A program made the translations under genes and the position numbers. Under the pieces are notes generated by a model. That model was not told where the DNA came from. It did no database searches and saw only the letters and a list, made by a program, of their open reading frames with translations. A stretch of DNA of 64,000 nucleotides from the NCBI GenBank assembly GCA_963712815.1, contig CAVQJL010000010.1, positions 1 to 64,000 on the forward strand. Reading direction: 5' to 3'. This document shows positions 54,287 through 63,221 of the stretch, piece by piece. Numbering within the stretch: position 1 is the stretch's first letter; each line of letters opens with the position of its first letter. Origin of the DNA: RPQJ01 sp963712815 (lineage in GTDB: Bacteria > Pseudomonadota > Gammaproteobacteria > Steroidobacterales > Steroidobacteraceae).

Positions 54287-56266
54287 GTGCCCGCACTCGC
54301 CGCTGCCGCGCTCGCCGGCGGGCCATCGGCAGTCGCGCAGGAGCTCGATCCCTTTGCCGGCCGCGAGGCGGAACGGCCGGCGAGCGACCGTGTGATCGTC
54401 AAGCTGCGGCCCGCGGCACCCACCCCGCGCCGGGAGAAACCCGCGATCGAGGTGGCCGCGGATCCGGTGGGCGACCTCGGGCGGCGTGCCGGGCTGAAGG
54501 CTCGAAGCGTCAACCGTCTCGGTCGCGACCTGCACGTCGTCGTCGTCGAGCGTGCCGCGCCGGGCGACTCCCTGGGGGCCACGCTCGAGCGCCTGCAGGC
54601 GGACCCGGCGGTCGAGTTCGCCGAGCCGGATGCCCGCATGCATCCGCACCGGATACCGAACGATCCGGGATTTCCCGGGCAGTGGTTCCTGCACGCGAGC
54701 GGGCACGGCATCGACGGACCGACGGCTTCGGCGGTCGACGCCGTGGCAGCCTGGGACCTGACCACGGGCGAGCCGTCGGTCGTGGTCGCGGTCATCGACA
54801 CGGGGGTCCGCTTCGATCACCCGGACCTGCTGCCGGCCGCGGACGGCGGCAAGCTGCTGCCGGGCCGCGACTTCGTGAGCGCCGATTCGGGCGGCTCGGC
54901 GCGGACCGCCAACGACGGCGACGGCTGGGACCCGGACCCTTCCGACCCGGGCGACTGGATTTCCTCGCAGGACCGCACGACCTCGCTGTTCGAGGACTGC
55001 CCGGTCGCGAGCAGTTCCTGGCACGGGACGCGGGTGTCCGGGATGCTGGCCGGGCTCACCGACAATGCCACCGGCATCGCCGGCGTCGGCTGGAGCAACC
55101 GCATCCTGCCGGTGCGCGTGCTCGGCAAGTGTGGCGGCCTCACCTCGGACATCATCGCCGGCATGCGCTGGGCCGCCGGTCTCGCGCAGTCGGGCGCACC
55201 TGAAAACCCCACTCCTGCGCGCGTGCTGAACCTGAGCCTCGGCGGCCAGGGCGCCTGCTCGCGCGCCTACCAGTCGGCCATCGACGAGATCACGGCGCGC
55301 GGCGTGACCGTGGTCGTGTCGGCGGGCAACGACGGCTCGGCGGCGGACCAGCCCGCCAACTGCCAGGGCGTGGTCAGCGTGACCGGCGTGCGGCACGTCG
55401 GCACCAAGGTCGGGTTCGCGAACCTCGGCCCGGACGTGACGATTGCGGCGCCGGGCGGCAACTGCGTCAACGTCGGCGCGGGCGAGCCGTGCCTCTACTC
55501 GCTCGACACGACCACCAACCTCGGCACGACCACGCCGGCCGAGAACGGTTACACAGACCGGGTAAGCGACTTCAACGTCGGCACGAGTTTCGCCGCGCCC
55601 ATCGTCTCGGGAATCGCGGCGCTCATGTACTCCGTGAACGGCAAGCTCACGCCGGGCAAGCTCACCGAGCGACTGAAGGCGACGGCAGCGCCCTTTCCCG
55701 CCTCGTCCAACCCGAACGTACCGACCTGCCGGATACCGGAGTCGTCCACCGACCCGCAGCTGTCTGAATGCAATTGCACGACATCGACCTGCGGCGCGGG
55801 GCTCGCCCACGCGCCAGGCGCGATCGAGGCCGCGTCGCGCCCGGTGGCCATCGTGTCGGCGCCGTCCACCGCCGGTCCCGGCGAGACCGTGGTGCTGACG
55901 GGCAACGGCAGCCTCGGCGCGGACGGCCGGACGATCAGCGGTTACGAGTGGTCGCTCGTGACCGGCGCGACCGCGCTCTCGGCAGTGACCGGCAGCCAGA
56001 CGTCGTTCGTCGCGCCCGGCACGGCCATGACCGTGGTCGTGCGGCTCACGGTGACCGACGACGCGGGCCGCAGCGACTCGACCGACGCGACGGTTCAGGT
56101 GCGCGCCGTGACGCCGCCTACCGCGCCAATTCCCGTGCCGAACCCCGGCGGTGTATCGAGAGGCGGCGGTGGCGGGACGTTCGATCCGCTGCTCGCCCTG
56201 GCGCTCGCGGCCGCGCTCGGTTGGCGTGCCCGGCGCCGTCGCGGTCCGATCGCCCCGCACGCCTGA
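54287..56266 (+). CDS. Secreted subtilisin-like (S8) protease with C-terminal sorting tail
   Basis: About 659 residues in the open frame from GTG 54287. The N-terminus starts inside the signal peptide (PALAAAALAGGPSAVA); a GTG at 54253 plus one extra base between would give a full signal. A prodomain is followed by the S8 catalytic domain with Asp (VAVIDTGVRFDHPD), His (SSWHGTRVSGMLAG) and Ser (GTSFAAPIVSGIAA). A PKD-like beta domain (VVLTGNGSLGADGRTISGYE) follows. The end, GGGGGTFDPLLALALAAAL then RARRRR, looks like a GlyGly-CTERM-type tail used in surface anchoring or rhombosortase processing. The paired cysteines suggest disulfides. It is likely exported to the cell surface. Confidence 0.88.
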   Translation: MPALAAAALAGGPSAVAQELDPFAGREAERPASDRVIVKLRPAAPTPRREKPAIEVAADPVGDLGRRAGLKARSVNRLGRDLHVVVVERAAPGDSLGATLERLQADPAVEFAEPDARMHPHRIPNDPGFPGQWFLHASGHGIDGPTASAVDAVAAWDLTTGEPSVVVAVIDTGVRFDHPDLLPAADGGKLLPGRDFVSADSGGSARTANDGDGWDPDPSDPGDWISSQDRTTSLFEDCPVASSSWHGTRVSGMLAGLTDNATGIAGVGWSNRILPVRVLGKCGGLTSDIIAGMRWAAGLAQSGAPENPTPARVLNLSLGGQGACSRAYQSAIDEITARGVTVVVSAGNDGSAADQPANCQGVVSVTGVRHVGTKVGFANLGPDVTIAAPGGNCVNVGAGEPCLYSLDTTTNLGTTTPAENGYTDRVSDFNVGTSFAAPIVSGIAALMYSVNGKLTPGKLTERLKATAAPFPASSNPNVPTCRIPESSTDPQLSECNCTTSTCGAGLAHAPGAIEAASRPVAIVSAPSTAGPGETVVLTGNGSLGADGRTISGYEWSLVTGATALSAVTGSQTSFVAPGTAMTVVVRLTVTDDAGRSDSTDATVQVRAVTPPTAPIPVPNPGGVSRGGGGGTFDPLLALALAAALGWRARRRRGPIAPHA

Positions 56267-56364
56267 CTCGCGGCTTCGTCGGCGGCTTTCGCCTCGCTTG
56301 GTTCATCGGCGTGGCCGGGCGTATCCTCGCGGGCACCACAACTACAACGTCCGCAGGGGGAGCC

Positions 56365-57864
56365 ATGAACCGACGTGACTTCTTCAGGTCGTCGCTGGCG
56401 GCTGCCGTCGCGACCTCGCTCGCCAGCCATCGTGCGCTGGCCGCGCTCGCGCCCGTTGCGACCGACCTCGAGGCCGTGACCGGCGAGTGGCGCCAGGGTC
56501 ACGCTCGCCAAGGGTGCCGTCGAGGAACTGCGCGCCAGCCTGCGCGGCGCACTGCTGCTGCCGGGCCAGCCTGGCTACGACGAGGCGCGGCGCGTGCTCA
56601 ACGCATCGATCGACAAGCATCCCGCGCTGGTCGTGCAGCCGAGCGGACCGGCCGACGTGCGCACGGCGGTGGACTTCGCGCGCGCGAACGCGCTGCTGCT
56701 CGCGGTGAAGTGCGGCGGCCACAGCTACGGCGGCAAGTCGACCTGCGACGGCGGCCTGCAGATCGACCTGTCGCGCTTCCGCGGCGTGCGCGTCGATCCC
56801 GTCGGAACGCGATCGCCTACGTCGCCGGCGGCAGCCTGCTCGGCGAGCTCGACCACGAGACGATGTCGCTCGGCCTCGTGACCACCGCGGGCACGGTCTC
56901 GCACACCGGGCGTCGGGCGGACTCACGCTCGGCGCCGGCTTCGGCCGCCTGGCGCGGCGTTACGGGCTCGCACTCGACAACCTGCTCGGCGTCGACATCG
57001 TCACCGCCGACGGCCGGCTGCTGCACGCGAGCGCGCAGGAGAACCCGGACCTCTTCTGGGGCGTGCGCGGCGGCGGCGGCAACTTCGGCGTGGTGACCGA
57101 CGTTCGAGTTCCGCCTGCACCCGATGCAGCGGCAGGTGATCGGCGGCGACATCGTGTTCCCGATCGCGCGTGCCCGCGAGCTGCTGGATTTCTACTCCGG
57201 ATTACGCTCGTCCGCGCCGGACGACGCTGTACTGCGATGCCGTCATGCACTCGCCGCCGGGCGGGGACGCCGGGCATCTTCGAGATCCGGTCTGCTACTC
57301 GGGACCGCCGGGCGACGCCGAGCGCGTGCTCGCGCCGCTGCGCAAGCTCGGCACGCCGCTCAACGACACGATCGGTCCCGTCGACTACGTAGGCGCTGCA
57401 GCGCTCCCAGGACCAGCACCGATGCCCGCAACTTCGGCGACGTACCTCAAGTCGGGCTTCATCAACGACTTCCCGCCGGAACTCGTGGCGGCCCTGTTCG
57501 ACGGCTTCCAGCCGGATCCCGGTCGCTTCACGGCGACGTTCTTCCAGCACTCGGGTGGCGCGATCGGTCGGGTCGCGCAGGACGCGACGGCGTTCCCGCA
57601 TCGCTCCTCGCGGCTCAACCTGTTCGACGGTCGTCAGCTGGAACATCGACGCGACGGCGCGCCGCATTCGCGTACGGACGAACTACTGGTCGAAGCTCGA
57701 GCCTTTCACCGACGGCTACTACACCGATCGAGGTCGCGAACGAGCCGCAGCGCCAGGTGGACGAGAACTACCAGGGCAACATCGGGCGGCTGGTCGCGCT
57801 CAAGACCAAGTACGACCCGGGCAATCTGTTCAGGCTCAACGCCAACGTGAAGCCCGCGACCTGA
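56365..57864 (+). pseudogene. Tat-exported FAD-linked (berberine-bridge type) oxidoreductase, many frameshifts
   Basis: The start is ATG 56365 with AGGGGGAG upstream, followed by a twin-arginine signal MNRRDFFRSSLAAAVATSLA. The FAD-binding domain has KCGGHSYGGKSTCDGG, where the His is the expected covalent flavin site, then AYVAGGSLLGELDHETMSLG, GAGFGRLARRYGLALDNLLG and RGGGGNFGVVT. The BBE-type C-terminus ends DENYQGNIGRLVALKTKYDP. At least eight indels split it, mostly insertions. Enzymes of this family oxidise sugars, alkaloids or other alcohols with O2 or a carrier; the substrate is unknown. Motif retention favours sequence error. Confidence 0.8.
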
Positions 57865-57900
57865 CCGACGTCCGTTTCGCCGCGCAGGGGCGTCGGGCAC

Positions 57901-57915
57901 CGGGCGCGGCGCCCG
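57901..57915 (-). terminator. Near-palindrome at the end of the polyphosphate phosphotransferase gene
   Basis: CGGGCGC-G-GCGCCCG lies directly after the stop of the minus-strand kinase gene, in the 52-bp gap between convergent genes. Another inverted pair, CCGACG and CGTCGG (57865-57896), lies beside it after the plus-strand gene. Confidence 0.35.
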
Positions 57916-57916
57916 C

Positions 57917-59396
57917 TCAGCCGAGAGCCGCCTCGATCCGGTCGCACAGCCCGCGAAGCACCTCGAGGCGGGCGTGGCGCTTGTCGTTGGCAGGCACGAT
58001 CGCCCACGGAGCGTGGCGGGTGTCGGTCAGCGCGATCATGTCCCGTGCGGCCTTCTGGTAGTCGTCCCACTGCTCGCGGTTGATCCAGTCCTCGGGATCG
58101 ACCTTGAAGCGCTTGAGCGGGTTGCGGTTGCGCTCCGTGAAGCGGGCGATCTGCTCGTCGGGGCTCACCGACAGCCAGAACTTGGCGAGGACGACGCCGT
58201 GCTCGGCGAGCTCGTGCTCGAACTCGTTGATCTCGCCGTAGGCGCGTTGCCAGTCCGCGCGCGCCGCCAGAGCGCGCACCCGCTCGACCAGCACGCGCCC
58301 GTACCACGAACGATCGAAGATCGTGTAGTTGCCCCGCGGCGGCATGTGGAACCAGAAGCGCCACAGGTACGGCCGGGCAAGTTCCTCGGCCGACGGCGCC
58401 GAGATCGGCACCACGCGGTACTGCCGGGCGTCGAGCGCCGCCGTGATGCGCCGGATCGCCCCGCCCTTGCCGGATGCATCCATGCCCTCGAAAACGGCCA
58501 CCACGGAATGCCTGGCGAAGCGGCGGCGCCTCGACAGCAGCGCGAGCCGGCCCTGCAGGTCCTCGAGCCGGCGGTCGTAGTCCTCCTCGGCGACGCGCTC
58601 GCCGCGGCGGTTCGTGACGAGGCGGACGCGAGCGGCGCGACGCCGCAACACCGCCGCCGCCGGCAGCGCGGGCTTGTCGCGGCGGCCCGCTTCTCCCTCG
58701 ATGCCCGCGAGCAGCGTCCTGCCGACCTCGAGGGCGCGATGCTGTCGATCGGTGCCGTCCACCACGTGCCACGGAGCGCAGGGCTGCTCGGTGACCTCGA
58801 GGCAGTGCTCGAGCACGCGCTCGACGCGGGCGTAGTGCCGCACGGCCCAGTGGTCCTCGGCCGTCACGCGCCAGCGCGTGGTCGGGTCCTTGAACAGGCG
58901 ACGGATGCGCCGCTGCTGCAGCTCGGGGCCCACGTGCAGGTGCACCTTGACGACGGCGACGCCGTCGGCGACCAGCATCTGCTCGAGGCGCCGGATGCGC
59001 TCGACGTCGCGGCGGACACGGCCGGCCGGCCGCTCGGTCCCGCGCACCGAGGCCGCGAGGAAGTCCCCGTACCAGCCGGCGTGCAGGATCACGATACGGC
59101 CCTTGGGAGGCATCACGCGCCAGTAGCGCCACAGCGGCGGCCGCTGGCGCTCGACCTCGTTGGGCTCGCGGAAGCCGTACACCGCGACGAACTTCGGATC
59201 GAGCCACCCGAGCAGCTCGTTCACGACCTCGCTGCGCCCGGCGCCCGGGATGCCGGTGACGATCATCGCGACGGCCCGGGCCTTCGACTTGCGCAAGCTC
59301 GAACTGCGCGTCGAGCAGCCGGTCCTGCAGCTTGGGCAGCTCGTGGCCGTACTCGAGCTTGGTCAGGCGCCGGCCGCTCAGGGCCTCGTGCAGCAT
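57917..59396 (-). CDS. pap: Polyphosphate:AMP phosphotransferase, two fused PPK2 domains (one frameshift)
   Basis: About 492 residues after removing one extra base near 59297, which joins LQDRLLDAQFELA to RKSKARAVAMIVTG. Two PPK2-type kinase domains lie in tandem. The N-terminal one has a Walker A of GIPGAGRSE and reads as degenerate. The C-terminal one has the full GMDASGKGGAIRRITAALD Walker A, the DRSWYGRVLVERV Walker-B region and the ARFTERNRNPLKRFK lid. The size and layout match PAP/PPK2 class II, which makes ADP from AMP and polyphosphate. The ATG at 59396 is 14 bp after the agmatine deiminase stop. Confidence 0.88.
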
Positions 59397-59410
59397 GCCG
59401 GACGCCGGCC

Positions 59411-60545
59411 TCAGCGGCCGCGCGCCGCGGCGGCGGTGCGGCGACGAGCGCGGCCCGCCGGGACCTGCTGCGTGATGCAGTGCACGTTGCCGCCGCGCGA
59501 GCAGGATCTCGCGGCCCGGCACGCCCACGACTTCGCGGCCCGGGAACAGCGCCGCGAGCCGGCCGAGCGCGGCGCGGTCGCGTCGCGGATCGAGCAGCGG
59601 CACGACCACGCGCTTCGTGCCGAGGTAGAAGTTGACGTACGACCCGGCGAGCCGCGCGCCGGCCTCGCGGGGCTTCGAGCCCATGGCCGCGTCCACGCCG
59701 GCCGCCTCCTCGGCGGTGAGCTGCAAAGGCCCCGGCTGGAGGAGCTTGTGCACCTCGAAGCGCCGGCCCCGCGCGTCGCGCGCCTGCATCAGCCGCTCGT
59801 AAGCGTCGCGCGAGATCTCGTACTGCGGATCGCTGCGGTCGTTGGTCCAGGTGAGCACCAGCTCGCCCGGCCTCACGAAGGCGCAGAGGTTGTCCACGTG
59901 GCCGTCGGTCTCGTCCTCGTGGACGCCGCGATCCAGCCACACGATCACGTCGACGCCGAGATACCGGTGCAGCAGGCGCTCGATGTCCTCGCGGGAAAGA
60001 CCGGGATTGCGGTTGCGGTTGAGCAGGCACTCCTCGGTGGTGACGAGCGTGCCCTGCCCGTCCACGTGGATCGCGCCGCCCTCGAGCACGAACGGCGCGC
60101 GGTAGCGGTCGCGGCCCTCGATCTCGAGCACCTTCTGCGCGACGGCATCGTCGCGATCCCACGGAAAATAGAGCCCGCCATCGAGGCCGCCCCAGGCGTT
60201 GAAAATCCAGTCCACCCCGCGCACGCCGCCGCGGTCGTTGACGACGAAGGTGGGACCGACGTCGCGCATCCACGCGTCGTTGCTCGACAGCTCGACCACG
60301 CGAACGGCCGGCGGCAGCAGTCGCCGCGCGTTCGCGTACTGCGCGGCCGACACGCCGACCGAGACCGGCTCGCTGCCGGCGATGGCGCCCGCCACCGCGA
60401 CGAACGCCTGCTGCGCAGGCTTGCCGCCGAGCCGCCAGTTGTCGGGACGCTCCGGCCACAGCATCCAGCAGCCCGAGTGCCGCTCGAATTCGCCGGGCAT
60501 GCGATAGCCGTCGCGACGCGGGTCGCCGTCGAGGGTGCGGGTCAT
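59411..60545 (-). CDS. aguA: Agmatine deiminase / peptidyl-arginine deiminase-family protein (one frameshift)
   Basis: About 377 residues. Family motifs are FERHSGCWMLWPERPDNWRL, SSNDAWMRDVGPTFVVN, VLEGGAIHVDGQGTLVTTEE and DETDGHVDNLCAFVRPGE. The catalytic Cys is in AGGNVHCITQQ, after one surplus base near 59503 is removed, and the protein ends at TGA 59411. It converts agmatine to N-carbamoylputrescine and ammonia, the first step of putrescine formation from agmatine. No carbamoylputrescine amidohydrolase is adjacent; the next gene is the polyphosphate kinase. The 15-residue extension before MPGEFERH is plausible. Confidence 0.9.
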
Positions 60546-60928
60546 GGGGTCGCCGGGGATCGCCGTGCCAGCCCGAGGGGCGTTGGCGGCGATGGTACCG
60601 GTCGAGACTCAGGTCGGCCAGAAGCGCAACTTGGGGGCAGCCGTGAGCGCGTACCCGGCGATCCCGTCGCGGAGGCGGCTCACGGCCACGAAGAAACGTC
60701 GCAGGTTCGGGCGGTGACAGCCGCGGTTTACGTGCAGGCACGGAGCCCGCTCCGCGCGATCGACGCGCTGCCAGACTCGAACGGTCGCCGTGCCGGCCAT
60801 TGCCCGAACCCTCCCGTGCTGCGACGGGCGAAGGATGCGTACGGCGTATGACCGGCCGGCGTCAGTGCCGTGTGTTTTTCTTTTAGATCAGCAGCTTGAG
60901 ACGGCTTTCTCGAAGCCTTGCCGGGATC
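60546..60928 (-). other. Intergenic region without a supported gene
   Basis: This 383-bp stretch holds no convincing coding frame on either strand; the few frames of about 60 codons lack ribosome-binding sites and family features. It must contain the aguA promoter and the end of the copper ATPase transcript. A 5-bp hairpin GGCTT-TCTCG-AAGCC (60903-60917) and an AT-rich patch (about 60880-60897) lie just after the ATPase stop, with no U tract. Confidence 0.6.
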
Positions 60929-63212
60929 TCAGATGCGCACCGAGCGCAAGCGCAGGGCATTGCCGATCACGCTCACCGAGCTCAGCGACATCGCCGCGGC
61001 GGCGAAGGCCGGGGTGAGCAGCAGCCCGATGAAGGGATAGAGGACGCCGGCCGCGAGCGGGACGCCGAGGGCGTTGTAGCCGAACGCGAACGCGAGGTTC
61101 TGGCCGACGTTGCGCATCGCCGCCTCGCTCAGTCGCAGGGCCCGCGCGAGGCCGCGCAGGTCGCCACTGACGAGCGTCACGCCCGCCGTCTGCTTGGCGA
61201 TGTCGGTGCCGGCCCCCATCGCGATGCCGACGTCGGCCTCGGCGAGCGCCGGGGCGTCGTTGATGCCGTCCCCGACCATGGCGACTATCCGTCCCGCCGC
61301 ACGCAGCTCGCGCACGCGCGCGGCCTTCTCGTCCGGCAGCGCTCCGGCGGCCAGTTCGTCGATGCCGAGCTGGCCGGCGACTGCGCGCACCGACGCCTCG
61401 TGGTCGCCCGACAGCATCACGAGCCTGCGCCCGTCGGCCTTGAGCTGCTGGATCACCTCCCAGGCCTCGGGCTTGAGCGGATCCGCCACGCCGAGCAGGC
61501 CCACCGGCACGCCGTCGACGCCGACGAAGACCACCGTCTGGCCGAGCTCCCGCAGGCGCTGCGCCTCGGGCTCGAGCACCGCTGCGTCCACGCCCGCTTC
61601 CGCCATCAGCGCGCCGTTGCCCACGGCCACGTCGCGCAGCTGCACCACGCCGAGCGCGCCCTTGCCGGCCATCGCCTGGAATCCGTAGCTGCGCCCGAGC
61701 CGCAGGCCGCGGGCGTGCGCCGCCGCGACGATTGCCCCCGCCAGCGGATGCTCGCTGCCCTGCTCGAGACTCGCCGCGAAACGCAGCAGCTCGGACTCGG
61801 CGACGCCGTCGACCGGGATCACGCTGACCACCTCGGGGCGGCCGAGCGTGAGCGTGCCGGTCTTGTCGAGCACCACCGTGTCCACGTCGCGCAGCCGCTC
61901 GAGCGCCTCGGCGCTGCGGAACAGCACGCCCGCCTGCGCGCCCCGCCCCATCGCAACCGTCATGGACATGGGCGTGGCGAGGCCGAGCGCACAGGGGCAG
62001 GCGATGATCAACGTGCTCACGGCGACGACGATGGCGTGCGCCAGCCGCGGCTCCGGCCCGACGGTCATCCAGGCGATCGCGGCCAGCACCGCGACGGCGA
62101 CCACCGCCGGCACGAACCAGCCGGACACGCGATCCGCGAGCCCCTGCACCGGAGCGCGACTGCGCTGCGCCTCTGCCACGGTCTGCACGATGCGCGCGAG
62201 CAGGGTGTCGGCGCCGACGTGGTCGGCCCGCATCACGAACCCGCCCGTGCCGTTGAGGGTGCCGCCGATGACCGCATCGCCGGCCGCCCTGGCGACGGGC
62301 AGCGACTCGCCGGTGACCATCGATTCGTCCACGCTCGCCCGTCCCTCGAGCACGACGCCGTCCACCGGGACTTTCTCGCCCGGCCGGACCCGCAGACGGT
62401 CGCCGGCGCGCAGCTCCGCCAGCGGGACCAAGGCCTCGACGTCGTCCGCGCCGATGCGCAATGCCTCCTTCGGAGCGAGGTCGAGCAGCGCGCGCAGCGC
62501 CTCGCCGGTGCGGTGGCGCGCCCGCAGTTCCAGCACCTGCCCGAGCAGCACAAGGGTGACGATCATGGCGGCGGACTCGAAATAAAGGGCCGACTGCCCG
62601 CCATGCCGCATCGCCTCAGGCACGAAGCCGGGCAGCAACGGTCGAGACCACGCTGAACCCGTACGCGACGGCAACGCCAAGCCCGATGAGCGTGAACATG
62701 TTCAGGCTGCGCGTCACGAGCGAGCGGGCGCCGCGCTCGAGCAGCGGCCAGCCGCACCACAGGACGACCGGCGTCGCCAGCGCGAGCTGCAGGAAGGCGG
62801 CGGAGCGTCCCGCGAGCGCACCGCTCGCGAGGCCGGCCATGTCCGCCATCGCCACGGCGACGAGCGGCACGGTGAGCGCGACGGCGATCCAGAACCGCCG
62901 CCGCATGTCGCGCAGCTCGGGATCCTCCCCGGCGCTGGCCCGGGGCAGCGCCGGCTCGAGCGCCATGCCGCACTTCGGGCAGGCGGCGGGCACGGCACTG
63001 CCGACGCCGGGGCACATCGGGCAGACGTAGGCCGCGCCTGCGCCCGCCACTGCCGCGGGCGCCGCGCCGGCACCCGGGTGGCAGCCCTCGTGAGCAGCCT
63101 GAGCCGGCGGCGCAGGCGCGTGGCAGCAGTCGTGCGCAGCGGGCGGCGCAGGCTTTGCCGCTTCCGCCGGCGCGTGGCAGCAGTCGTGTGCGTCGTTGCC
63201 GGGGTCACTCAT
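60929..63212 (-). CDS. copA: Copper-type P1B ATPase with N-terminal Cys/His repeats (one frameshift)
   Basis: About 760 residues after removing one surplus base near 62645, inside the second transmembrane region. The N-terminus has three short Cys/His repeats (HDCCHAP twice, then HEGCHPG), then a heavy-metal-binding finger (CPMCPG and CPKCGMALEP). The core has eight predicted helices, TGES, the CPCALGLATP metal channel, DKTGTLT phosphorylation site, SEHPL, and GDGINDAPAL hinge. CPC plus MSLSSVSVIGNALRLR points to Cu(I) or Ag(I) export. It lies 9 bp after a CusA-type pump on the same strand, so cytoplasmic and periplasmic efflux are encoded together. Confidence 0.92.
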
Positions 63213-63221
63213 GGCGCGATT

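Noticed and set aside
57768..60545. A 925-codon fusion of agmatine deiminase with downstream sequence
   Set aside because: One extra base near 59503 removes the proper stop at 59411. The remainder is out of frame with the kinase and is low-complexity.
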